The position numbers and the translations under genes are program-made. From Clostridium sp. CAG:590 (lineage in GTDB: Bacteria; Bacillota; Clostridia; Lachnospirales; Lachnospiraceae), in assembly GCA_000431135.1 (NCBI GenBank), contig HF987852.1, forward strand, positions 1 to 18,401: DNA of 18,401 nucleotides, given 5' to 3'. The notes below the pieces were generated by a model that was not told the origin of the DNA, made no database searches, and saw only the letters and a program-made list of their open reading frames with translations. Shown here in pieces: positions 1 to 6,545 of the stretch (the stretch's first letter is position 1; each line of letters begins with the position of its first letter).

Positions 1-6
1 AACATT

Positions 7-42
7 ATGACCGAAAATACATAAGTTTGTACTTTTGGTCAT
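7..42. repeat. Imperfect inverted repeat (hairpin) at window start
   Basis: ATGACCGAAAATAC (7-20) and GTACTTTTGGTCAT (29-42) pair over 14 positions with one G-U wobble and one mismatch around an 8-nt loop. No T-run follows directly (ATAAATCTTG), so it is only a poor intrinsic terminator. It sits just upstream of a candidate promoter and could be the 3' end structure of an unseen upstream gene or an operator. Confidence 0.4.
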
Positions 43-47
43 AAATC

Positions 48-76
48 TTGACGTATGGGAGGAAAACAAGTATCCT
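48..76 (+). promoter_or_regulatory. Candidate sigma-A promoter for the small ORF and MBL hydrolase
   Basis: TTGACG (48-53), a 17-bp spacer and TATCCT (71-76) fit a sigma-A promoter. Transcription would start near 83 and give a leader of about 35 nt before the ATG at 117. No other start signal is visible before the MBL gene, so both downstream reading frames probably use it. Confidence 0.55.
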
Positions 77-116
77 ATGGTTAATATTTGATGATACAAA
101 AGTGGAGAGGTCAATC

Positions 117-209
117 ATGGATATAAAGGTTTGGTCGGAGAATGCAAAAAACGGAACACCTATTCTTATAGTGAATAAAAACGGAAAAGAGTTTCGGTTG
201 AAATATTAA
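117..209 (+). CDS. Small 30-residue ORF of unknown function, possibly a gene remnant
   Basis: A 30-residue reading frame (starting MDIKVWSENAKNGTP) has a good ribosome binding site, GGAGAGG, about 5 nt before the ATG, and follows a plausible promoter. I do not recognise it as a complete protein. The segment GTPILIVNKNGKEFRL loosely resembles the strand-rich stretch around residues 152-168 of the MptE-like protein encoded at 1035-2708 (G.F.L.V....GERYM), so it may be the broken start of a paralogue. The frame stops at 207-209, and the next frame (-1) runs on to overlap the MBL start codon. A genuine short peptide remains possible. Confidence 0.35.
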   Translation: MDIKVWSENAKNGTPILIVNKNGKEFRLKY

Positions 210-211
210 GG

Positions 212-274
212 GTGGCTATAGATAAAATTATACAGGAATGGGACGCGAGTGTTGATGATTGGAGTAAAGAATGA
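212..274 (+). pseudogene. Open -1 frame that ends in an ATGA overlap with the MBL gene
   Basis: From a GTG at 212 a 20-residue frame (VAIDKIIQEWDASVDDWSKE) ends with TGA at 272-274, overlapping the ATG at 271 as ATGA. Such overlaps usually mark translational coupling. The frame is open back to 179, within the small ORF at 117-209, so a single -1 shift in that overlap would join the two into one protein of about 50 residues. No convincing slippery heptamer is present (T AAA AAC only), so an old frameshift mutation or reinitiation is more likely than programmed shifting. Confidence 0.3.
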
Positions 275-948
275 TTTGCCAATATAGTATTAAAGGTAAC
301 CCGGTATATAAGTTTATAATGCCACTGATCAAATCCAATATGTATGTGATTCTATCGGATAGACAGGCGCTCATTATTGATCCCAATGTAAATGAGGAAG
401 CAATGAATCTGTTAGAAGGATACAATGTTGAGAAAATAGTAATTATATTAACACATGAACATTATGATCATATTTCAGGGGTTAATTATTTTCGAAGTAA
501 ATGGAATTGTACAGTTTATGGGAATAAGTGCTGCAAAGAAAGGTGTGAAAAGCCGGAGAAGAATCTTGCGGCTTATTTCATGGCTTTGTTTATTGGAAGA
601 AGTGAAGAAGAGAGACAACAAGCTGCTGAATTATTTCAGGATCATTACCATTGCATGGTCGACCGGATATTCGAGCGAAAAATGGAATTAGAATTCGGGC
701 AGATGAAATGGGAGTTAGTATCCACACCGGGACATTCCTCCGGAAGTATTTGTATATTGGTTGAAAATGCACTTTTTTCAGGTGATAGCCTTGTGCAGGG
801 AGCGAAGGTGCTTACACGTATGCCAGATGGAGACAGAAATGCGTATCGGATGATAACCAGACCTTTTCTAGAGAGTCTGCCTCAGGATACGATAGTTTTT
901 CCGGGACATGGACAGGAGAGCATAATGCGTGAGTTAGAATTAGGTTAG
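271..948 (+). CDS. MBL-fold metallo-hydrolase, glyoxalase II-like
   Basis: The 225-residue product has the metallo-beta-lactamase fold metal ligands: THEHYDH at 61-67 (His62, His64, Asp66, His67), PGH at 153-155 (His155), SGD at 170-172 (Asp172) and PGHG at 211-214 (His213). This is the full binuclear-site set of hydroxyacylglutathione hydrolase-like enzymes. There is no signal peptide, so it is probably cytosolic. An insert at about residues 85-135 (Cys- and charge-rich) lies between the first ligands and His155. The start ATG overlaps the preceding frame's stop, with GGAG 6 nt upstream. The substrate is unknown; closeness to an MptE-like gene suggests, but does not prove, a role in surface glycan or flagellar modification metabolism. 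Confidence 0.88.
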   Translation: MICQYSIKGNPVYKFIMPLIKSNMYVILSDRQALIIDPNVNEEAMNLLEGYNVEKIVIILTHEHYDHISGVNYFRSKWNCTVYGNKCCKERCEKPEKNLAAYFMALFIGRSEEERQQAAELFQDHYHCMVDRIFERKMELEFGQMKWELVSTPGHSSGSICILVENALFSGDSLVQGAKVLTRMPDGDRNAYRMITRPFLESLPQDTIVFPGHGQESIMRELELG

Positions 949-965
949 ATATTGCAAAATCGACA

Positions 966-1007
966 TATACTTCAAAGGAGCAGCTTTTACGCTGCTCCTT
1001 AAGTATA
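966..1007 (+). terminator. Long hairpin after the MBL gene, terminator-like
   Basis: AAGGAGCAGC (975-984) and GCTGCTCCTT (991-1000) pair perfectly over 10 bp with a 6-nt loop. TATACTT (966-972) pairs with AAGTATA (1001-1007) to extend the stem to 17 bp past a 2-nt bulge. A classic T-run is absent (AATAATATTTG follows), so termination may be partial. A transcriptional attenuator or RNA processing site between the MBL gene and the downstream gene is equally possible. Confidence 0.5.
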
Positions 1008-1034
1008 ATAATATTTGATGATGAGGAAACAAGC

Positions 1035-2708
1035 ATGAATACAATAGTGAAACAAATAGAAGAATGTCTGACGACAGAAGAAAATGTAATATATTATTTT
1101 CGCATTCAGAATTATCATAGGGGATTAAGGGAATACCAATTATTTAGTTCGGCATTTCAGCAATTGATTCATCTTCTTGTGAATTCGCAACAGCTGTTAG
1201 ATGGATATGATGTTGATTTTGATTATGTGCTTACAATGTTACAAGGGATTATACAGGCACAGGAATCAAGGGATTACATATTGACTGCGGATCTGTTAGA
1301 GTTGCAGGTCAAACCATTTTTGTTAGGAATACAGGAGTGGCTGCTTGGACAATTTAATGTTTGCCCGGAAGATGAGATATGGGAGGATAATCTCAATAAC
1401 CTGACACAAAAAGACAAAACTTTGGCAGATCAAATAATAAAAAAACAATTAACGGGGATGCATTGTGAGGTTGAACCGACATCTTCCGGCTTATTTACAT
1501 TAAAAGTTATGGATGGAATGGGTGAACGGTATATGCATTCAAATGTGAATCCTGTTGAGGAAGCAGATATGTTTGCCAGAGAATATTATTCGACGGATTA
1601 TAGCAGATATATCATTTTCGGGCTGGGATTAGGGTATCATATAGATGCGCTTTTGAATCTGGATGATGGAATCGAGATTGAAATCATTGAGCCGGATATG
1701 GAGATTATTAAGACGGCACTTGCATCAAGAAGAATGAATTGGTTAATGGGAAATATGCGGGTGAGACTGGTATATGATCCGGATTTTACGAAGCTTGCAA
1801 GGAGTTTGGAAGAAGACAGCAGATTGATTATACATTATCCGTCATTATTGCATATTCAGGATGAACGGATGCGATTAGCCTTGGAGAAGTATTTTATCCG
1901 GGATAGTGGAAAACGGAATATGGCGATTGCGTTTGAGAATAACTTTCGTGAGAATGTTATAAATTGCAGCAATTATGTGGATGAATTAGAACCAATGTTT
2001 AAGGGGAAGAATGCAGTAATCGTTGCGGCAGGACCGTCCCTTGATAAGAATGTCCGGTTGTTAAAGGGAAAACCGGACAACACGATTATTGTTGCTGTCG
2101 GAACCGTTTTTCATAAATTGATGGGTTTGGGAATTACACCGGACTGTGTGGTGTTTCTGGATGCGCAATGCAATATGACGCAACAGATTAAAGGATTGGA
2201 GAATGAATTAGTTCCAATTGTATGTGCATCAACGGCATATAAAGGTATTGCCATGAATTATAAAGGTCCGAAGTATTTGATTTGCCAGAAGGGATATGAC
2301 CGTGCAGAACAATATGCCATGGAACATCAGGTGCGGACATATGAGACTGGTGGATCTGTCAGCACAATAGCACTTGATATGTGTCTGCAACTCGGTTGCC
2401 GTGAGATTGCATATATTGGTTTAGATCTTGCATTTACAGGCAATAGGACACATGCAAATGACACTGCCTGTGTGAAAGATGCACCGGATGAAGACGTTTT
2501 GTCAGTTGAGTCAACAGATGGAAAAATGGTTTCTTCCAGCAGGTTATTTATGATCTATCGGGAATGGATTGAGCGCAGGGTACAACAGGTAGATGCAGAA
2601 GGAAGAGTATATGATGCAACGGAAGGTGGCGCAAAGAAAAAAGGATTGATTACAAAATCATTGCATGAGTTGTTCGACAAATGGAATAACGGGAATGTTG
2701 ATGATTGA
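1035..2708 (+). CDS. MptE-like / Maf motility accessory glycosylation protein (DUF115)
   Basis: The 557-residue protein has the layout of the motility-associated factor (Maf/DUF115, 6-hydroxymethylpterin pyrophosphokinase MptE-like) family. An N-terminal part carries a Rossmann-like RYIIFGLGLGYH (191-202) followed by IEIIEPD (215-221). The central MptE-like domain begins near 305 and has NAVIVAAGPSLDKN (326-339), GITPDCVVFLD (366-376) and IAYIGLDLAF further on. Maf proteins are thought to attach or activate nonulosonic acid sugars on flagellin; that role is family knowledge, not visible here. It is probably cytosolic. AGGAAA about 7 nt before the ATG supports this start. It has a 14-nt leader motif in common with the small ORF at 117. 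Flagellin genes themselves are not in the window. Confidence 0.85.
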   Translation: MNTIVKQIEECLTTEENVIYYFRIQNYHRGLREYQLFSSAFQQLIHLLVNSQQLLDGYDVDFDYVLTMLQGIIQAQESRDYILTADLLELQVKPFLLGIQEWLLGQFNVCPEDEIWEDNLNNLTQKDKTLADQIIKKQLTGMHCEVEPTSSGLFTLKVMDGMGERYMHSNVNPVEEADMFAREYYSTDYSRYIIFGLGLGYHIDALLNLDDGIEIEIIEPDMEIIKTALASRRMNWLMGNMRVRLVYDPDFTKLARSLEEDSRLIIHYPSLLHIQDERMRLALEKYFIRDSGKRNMAIAFENNFRENVINCSNYVDELEPMFKGKNAVIVAAGPSLDKNVRLLKGKPDNTIIVAVGTVFHKLMGLGITPDCVVFLDAQCNMTQQIKGLENELVPIVCASTAYKGIAMNYKGPKYLICQKGYDRAEQYAMEHQVRTYETGGSVSTIALDMCLQLGCREIAYIGLDLAFTGNRTHANDTACVKDAPDEDVLSVESTDGKMVSSSRLFMIYREWIERRVQQVDAEGRVYDATEGGAKKKGLITKSLHELFDKWNNGNVDD

Positions 2709-2719
2709 CAGACATTAAT

Positions 2720-2753
2720 AATGTCAGGCAGACTTTTCGATCTGCCTGACATT
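2720..2753. terminator. Bidirectional hairpin between convergent genes
   Basis: AATGTCAGGCAGA (2720-2732) and TCTGCCTGACATT (2741-2753) form a perfect 13-bp stem with an 8-nt loop. It lies between the stop of the MptE-like gene (2708) and the stop of the minus-strand glycosyltransferase (2755). An extra upstream GACATT (2711-2716) can pair with AATGTC (2720-2725) in an alternative fold. Neither side has a long T-run; the minus direction (ATTATTAATG) is the richer one. Confidence 0.75.
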
Positions 2754-2754
2754 G

Positions 2755-3789
2755 TTACAGAAATTTCTTCAACATTTCATTTGTTATATCATGGAAAGTC
2801 TTTTCGTCCAAATTATAGTCGATCAGTTTCAGCATCACATCATCAAATGCATTGCTTTCCCATTGACGATAAGGGTTGGTTTTATAATCCGGTATCCGTT
2901 CGCGTACGGTCTGCTGCATTTGCAGGTAGCAGGAATAAGCACGTTCCGGAAATTCCTGAAGAACCTCCCACAGCATGTAGACGTAATATTTTTCTAAAAA
3001 CATCCAGTCGATGGCAATTTTGTTCTCCGGACTCTGAGTATACAGACCACGCTCGCGGCAGGTCTGCAAAAATCCAATTGCAATATCCATCTTATCAAAT
3101 TGATATTCCTGTTTCCGGCTTTGCACAGTTCCTGTCGGGTTTACGAAGTAGTGATATAATTCATCATCCATGCGATAGTAGGAATGCGCATATAAAAATG
3201 CAAGATAACAGAAGAAGATGTCTTCATAGCGGATCTGTTCCGGGCAGAAGATGTCATTTTCTATCAGGAAAGATTTCTTAAATACTTTGTTCCATAAAGC
3301 GGTAAGACCGATCTGTGTACCGATAAAATCAAGCTTTGCGGCAGGCTCTGTCAGATCATAGTAACCGGGGTTTCCCAATTTTTTTATGGAACGATGCTTG
3401 TGTTCATCCTGGGCAAGATCCCAACGACATTCTACAAAATCGCAATCATATTGTTCCATGGCAGATATCATTTTTTCGAACATGGAATGATCCACCCAGT
3501 CATCCGAATCGACGTAGCCAATGTATGGGGCGGATGCGTATTCCAACGCAACATTGCGGGCAGTACCCTGTCTGCGGTTTTCCGTAAAGTTGATCACGAT
3601 GATATTATCCGGATACTGTGATTCAAGTGCTGTCAATTTATCCAATGTCCTATCGGTAGAGGCATCATTGACAAATATAAGCTCCATATGTTCCAATCCC
3701 AGTGTCTGGTTCCTGAGACTGTTAAAGCAGCGATCCAAATACTGTTCTACATTATAACAGGGAATGATAATACTGATCTTTTTTTCCAT
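2755..3789 (-). CDS. Family 2 glycosyltransferase (GT-A fold)
   Basis: The 344-residue protein begins with the GT2 signature SIIIPCYNVEQYLDRC (6-21), then FVNDASTDRT (39-48) and the DxD-type metal and nucleotide-sugar site YVDSDDWVD (92-100), preceded by RRQGTARN (72-79). These are inverting GT-A enzymes that add a sugar from an NDP-sugar. The C-terminal half (about 190-344) is aromatic-rich and not assigned to a known domain. No transmembrane anchor is evident, so it is likely cytosolic or peripheral. AGGAG 5-6 nt before the ATG fixes the start. It is convergent with the MptE-like gene and has its own promoter. Acceptor unknown; a cell-wall polysaccharide, teichoic acid or flagellar glycan are all possible. 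Confidence 0.9.
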   Translation of the reverse strand: MEKKISIIIPCYNVEQYLDRCFNSLRNQTLGLEHMELIFVNDASTDRTLDKLTALESQYPDNIIVINFTENRRQGTARNVALEYASAPYIGYVDSDDWVDHSMFEKMISAMEQYDCDFVECRWDLAQDEHKHRSIKKLGNPGYYDLTEPAAKLDFIGTQIGLTALWNKVFKKSFLIENDIFCPEQIRYEDIFFCYLAFLYAHSYYRMDDELYHYFVNPTGTVQSRKQEYQFDKMDIAIGFLQTCRERGLYTQSPENKIAIDWMFLEKYYVYMLWEVLQEFPERAYSCYLQMQQTVRERIPDYKTNPYRQWESNAFDDVMLKLIDYNLDEKTFHDITNEMLKKFL

Positions 3790-3834
3790 TGAATTCTCCT
3801 ATCCTGAAATGACGATAACAACATAACTCTTTTC

Positions 3835-3864
3835 ATTTTATCATAGAAGATAAAATCGTGTAAA
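3835..3864 (-). promoter_or_regulatory. Candidate promoter for the GT2 gene
   Basis: On the minus strand TTTACA (3864-3859), an 18-bp spacer and TAAAAT (3840-3835) form a sigma-A-like promoter with an extended TG just before the -10. The start would be near 3828, giving a leader of about 40 nt. The -10 falls in a perfect 8-bp palindrome, ATTTTATC (3835-3842) and GATAAAAT (3849-3856), which could be an operator. Confidence 0.5.
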
Positions 3865-3896
3865 TAAAAAAGAAGTGCCAATCGTATGCAAAGTAC

Positions 3897-3925
3897 TTGC
3901 AACCTAAATAAAAATAGTGTATATT
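3897..3925 (+). promoter_or_regulatory. Candidate promoter for the carboxyltransferase gene
   Basis: TTGCAA (3897-3902), a 17-bp spacer and TATATT (3920-3925) fit a sigma-A promoter. The leader would be about 115 nt long. A short hairpin, GTTGA (3932-3936) with TCAAC (3941-3945), lies just after the predicted start. TTGACA at 3933 has no matching -10 and was not used. Confidence 0.5.
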
Positions 3926-4049
3926 GTAGAAGTTGACAAATCAACAACTATGCTTTTTGAAGATATATCCACATATTTCTTTAAAAAGTAAAAAAGAAGC
4001 AGATTCTTAGTGATGGAGATTCACAGTTCACGATTAGGAGGATAATCAA

Positions 4050-5594
4050 GTGGGTTGGAATGAAGCAATTGATGATTTAGAATCAAGACGCAGAGCGGCC
4101 GGATTAGGCGGTGGTCAGACTGCGATCGACAAGCAGCATGAAAAGGGAAAACTGACAGCAAGGGAACGCTTGGATCTATTGTTTGATAAAGGAACATTTG
4201 TAGAGATTAATGATCTGGTAGAATCCAGAATCGATGACTTTGGGTTGGATAAAAAGAGAGTTCCGGGAGATGGCGTGATCACCGGATACGGTAAGATACA
4301 TGGCAGAACCGTATTTGCATCTTCGGAAGATTTTACGGTGATCGGCGGAAGTCTTGGGGAATATCATTCAAGAAAGATTGTACATATTCAGGATATGGCG
4401 CTTAAGATGAGATGTCCGATCGTTACCATTAACGATAGTGGTGGAGCCAGAATTGAAGAGGGAATTGATTCGCTGAGTGGATATTCCGGAATATTTGAGA
4501 GAAATACGATCGCATCCGGGGTTATTCCGCAGATTGCGGTCATATTAGGACCATGTTCCGGTGGAGCATGTTATTCGCCGGCTATATGTGATTATATATT
4601 TGTTGTGGATGAGATCAGCAAAATGTTTATAACAGGTCCTCAGGTGGTGAAGACCGTGATCGGCGAGGAATTGACTGCGGAGGAATTAGGCGGTGCCATG
4701 ACACATGCAACGGCCTCCGGTGTGGCACATTTCTTATACAAGAGCGAAAAGAATTGTTTAGGCGGGGTTCGGGAGTTGTTGTCGTATTTACCGGACAATA
4801 ATCAGGCACCTCTTCCGGTGAAAACAGGAAAATCCGTGGATCATTGTAAGAAATTAGTGGATATGGTACCAGACAATAAGAAGAAAAGTTATGATGTGCA
4901 TGATGTGATCAATGCAATGATTGATAAGGACAGTTTCTTTGAAGTGCAGAAACATTGGGCCCAAAATGCAGTAGTTGGCTTTGGACGAATGGAAGGAAAT
5001 ACGGTCGGATTTGTTTGTAATCAGGCAAATCATAAAGGCGGCTCGTTAGATATTGATTCTTCCGATAAGATTGCACGATTTATCCGTTTTTGCGACTGCT
5101 TTAATATTCCGTTGGTATCACTGATCGATGTACCGGCATTTTTACCGGGTTCGGAGCAGGAACATAATGGAATCATCCGGCATGGTGCGAAGATTCTGTT
5201 TGCATATGCAGAGGCAACGGTTCCCAAGATCTCTCTTATTATGAGAAAGGCATATGGCGGAGCTTATATTGCAATGAATTCCAAGCATATGGGTGCAGAT
5301 GTTGTCTACGCATGGCCAATCGCTGAGATTGCGGTAATGGGTGCAGAGGGAGCAATTAATATTATTGGCAGAAAGCAGATTCAGGCAGCAGAAGATCCGG
5401 AAGCAAAGCGGGCAGAATTGGTAGAAGAGTATGAGAAAAAGTTTTTGAATCCATATATTGCAGCAAAACGCGGATTTGTGGATGAAGTGATCCGTCCGGA
5501 TGAGACGAAAGCAAAGATTGTGGCAGCATTAGATGCGTTAAAGACCAAACAGTTAAACAGACCATACAAGAAACATGGCAATATGCCATTATAA
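4050..5594 (+). CDS. Acyl-CoA carboxyltransferase, MmdA/PccB-like
   Basis: The 514-residue protein is a full-length carboxyltransferase subunit of the methylmalonyl-CoA decarboxylase alpha / propionyl-CoA carboxylase beta type, moving CO2 between an acyl-CoA and biotin. N-terminal features are KLTARERLDLLFDKGTF (34-50), SGGARIEEG (130-138) and GPCSGGACYSPA (167-178, oxyanion-hole glycines). The C-terminal crotonase-like half has VPAFLPGSEQE (361-371) and YGGAYIAMNSKHMGAD (402-417). The start is GTG with AGGAGG 7 nt upstream. It has its own promoter and terminator, so it appears monocistronic. No biotin carrier, biotin carboxylase, OadB-type pump or OadG subunit is adjacent, so direction (decarboxylase, carboxylase or transcarboxylase) cannot be told; mmdA- or pccB-type names are both possible. 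Confidence 0.9.
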   Translation: MGWNEAIDDLESRRRAAGLGGGQTAIDKQHEKGKLTARERLDLLFDKGTFVEINDLVESRIDDFGLDKKRVPGDGVITGYGKIHGRTVFASSEDFTVIGGSLGEYHSRKIVHIQDMALKMRCPIVTINDSGGARIEEGIDSLSGYSGIFERNTIASGVIPQIAVILGPCSGGACYSPAICDYIFVVDEISKMFITGPQVVKTVIGEELTAEELGGAMTHATASGVAHFLYKSEKNCLGGVRELLSYLPDNNQAPLPVKTGKSVDHCKKLVDMVPDNKKKSYDVHDVINAMIDKDSFFEVQKHWAQNAVVGFGRMEGNTVGFVCNQANHKGGSLDIDSSDKIARFIRFCDCFNIPLVSLIDVPAFLPGSEQEHNGIIRHGAKILFAYAEATVPKISLIMRKAYGGAYIAMNSKHMGADVVYAWPIAEIAVMGAEGAINIIGRKQIQAAEDPEAKRAELVEEYEKKFLNPYIAAKRGFVDEVIRPDETKAKIVAALDALKTKQLNRPYKKHGNMPL

Positions 5595-5614
5595 GCACTT
5601 TCTTAGATGAATGT

Positions 5615-5660
5615 AAAAATGGAATGAAACTGATGTACTCAGTTCATTCCATTTTTATAT
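5615..5660. terminator. Bidirectional intrinsic terminator
   Basis: AAAAATGGAATGAAACTGA (5615-5633) pairs with TCAGTTCATTCCATTTTT (5639-5656), an 18-bp stem with one bulged A and a 5-nt loop. A-run and T-run flank the stem, so it can stop transcription in both directions: the carboxyltransferase (+) and the unknown protein gene ending at 5690 (-). Confidence 0.9.
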
Positions 5661-5689
5661 GTACTATATGCAGTAATATACGCAACAGT

Positions 5690-6304
5690 TTATTGTTCGG
5701 TTGACTGTTTTGCCCACTCGTCTAATCCCTTCATGACAGCATCGTGTGTCTTCTGGGAAATCTCAGGAAGTTCATCACCCCAAAGTTTTGCTGCTTCAGA
5801 AAAGCCCTTTTCGATTGCTGTTCTTATATCTTCTACTTTGCTGGAATCACCACCGGTCAGTGCTTTTGCAAAATCTAAAATACGTTCTGAGGTCTGTTTT
5901 ACACCCCAATATCCATCTTCTGAGATGTCTTCCTGAGCCTGTTTGGCGGTTGCTTCATCTACCGTAATTGTGCCGTCCAATACACCCTGACGGAACTGGC
6001 TCCAGATACTTACAGTCTCGGATGTCTTGCCCTGCTTGGTGATCAACTGTTCTACAATTCCCTTTAACTGGGAAAGTCTCTGGTCTGCATCTGCTTTTAA
6101 TTTTGCGATGGTTTCGCTGTCTACTTTTGCATTCTTCTTAGCAGAAGTCTGTGTTGTTTCTTTGGATGGCTCGTACACTACACCAACGTCACTTGTTTTT
6201 GTAGCTGACTCACTGGCTGTTACATCCTTGTTTGTGCCGGTGCCTTTTACTTTGGCAGCTAATTCGCTTGTGTAAGTGTTGCTTCCAATGTTTCCAATTG
6301 CCAT
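5690..6304 (-). CDS. Conserved clostridial protein of unknown function
   Basis: The 204-residue protein has a Thr/Ser/Lys-rich, probably disordered N-terminus (1-60) with the short motif DVGVVYEPSK (39-48), then a mostly helical, acidic C-terminal part (61-204). The segment SEDGYWGVKQTSERI (128-142) with FAKAL (145-149) and WGDELPEIS (175-183) is one I recall from uncharacterised Lachnospiraceae proteins; that is memory, not a search. It has no cysteine, no signal peptide and no membrane segment. AGGAGGG about 8 nt before the ATG fixes the start. It has its own promoter and a structured leader and is transcribed alone. No function can be assigned. Confidence 0.75.
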   Translation of the reverse strand: MAIGNIGSNTYTSELAAKVKGTGTNKDVTASESATKTSDVGVVYEPSKETTQTSAKKNAKVDSETIAKLKADADQRLSQLKGIVEQLITKQGKTSETVSIWSQFRQGVLDGTITVDEATAKQAQEDISEDGYWGVKQTSERILDFAKALTGGDSSKVEDIRTAIEKGFSEAAKLWGDELPEISQKTHDAVMKGLDEWAKQSTEQ

Positions 6305-6335
6305 AATAATACCCTCCTTGGTTAATTATAATTGT

Positions 6336-6391
6336 AAGGTGATCGAAAAATAGTTGCGTGTTTGCAAGCATAAATACAGATAAATCACCTT
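6336..6391 (-). promoter_or_regulatory. Structured leader of the unknown-protein gene
   Basis: In the mRNA of the minus-strand gene, AAGGTGAT (plus 6391-6384) at the predicted 5' end can pair with ATCACCTT (plus 6343-6336), 31 nt before the start codon. This closes a loop of 40 nt that contains a smaller TTGC/GCAA stem. It does not match any riboswitch consensus I know. It may be a stability hairpin or protein-binding leader. Confidence 0.35.
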
Positions 6392-6399
6392 TTCTAAAT

Positions 6400-6405
6400 A
6401 TTATA
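6400..6405 (-). promoter_or_regulatory. -10 element for the unknown-protein gene
   Basis: A perfect TATAAT lies on the minus strand (plus 6405-6400), about 95 nt before the start codon. The -35 position (TTATTC at 17-bp spacing) is weak. The surrounding GACGATATAA loosely resembles a flagellar sigma-D -10, but no TAAA -35 is found at the right distance, so sigma-A is preferred. Confidence 0.45.
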
Positions 6406-6468
6406 TCGTCATTTTCCTTCAAGAATAAAGATTATTGAGAGAATTTTACATTTATTTGTTGAAAAAAG

Positions 6469-6498
6469 TTGTTTGTGCAGTAAAAAATGGTATATAAT
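6469..6498 (+). promoter_or_regulatory. Promoter of the ispE-gntR operon
   Basis: TTGTTT (6469-6474), 18-bp spacer and a perfect TATAAT (6493-6498). Transcription would start near 6505, inside the GTATAC palindrome at 6501-6519. AAATGGTATA occurs twice, at 6485-6494 and 6499-6508, the first copy overlapping the -10. Confidence 0.6.
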
Positions 6499-6500
6499 AA

Positions 6501-6519
6501 ATGGTATACAGTATACAAT
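6501..6519. promoter_or_regulatory. Candidate GntR operator at the ispE start site
   Basis: GTATAC-A-GTATAC (6504-6516) is a perfect 13-bp palindrome, extended to 19 bp (6501-6519) with one mismatched pair. FCD-type GntR regulators commonly bind short palindromes of the TNGTATACNA kind. The site covers the predicted transcription start, where bound regulator would block RNA polymerase. The regulator gene itself lies at 7463, second in the operon, so autorepression is a natural inference. Confidence 0.55.
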
Positions 6520-6545
6520 CTTGAAATGTGATTGGAGGGATATGG

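Noticed and set aside
171..190. Programmed -1 frameshift in the small ORF
   Set aside because: The run is T AAA AAC, which does not allow re-pairing of both tRNAs in the -1 frame, and no clear downstream stimulatory structure is present.
2721..3281. 186-residue plus-strand frame opposite the GT2 gene
   Set aside because: It lies fully antisense to a clear GT2 protein, has no ribosome binding site and an unprotein-like composition.
3933..3954. TTGACA as the -35 of the carboxyltransferase promoter
   Set aside because: No -10 occurs at 16-18 bp (TATGCT is only 10 bp away). TTGCAA-N17-TATATT just upstream is better.
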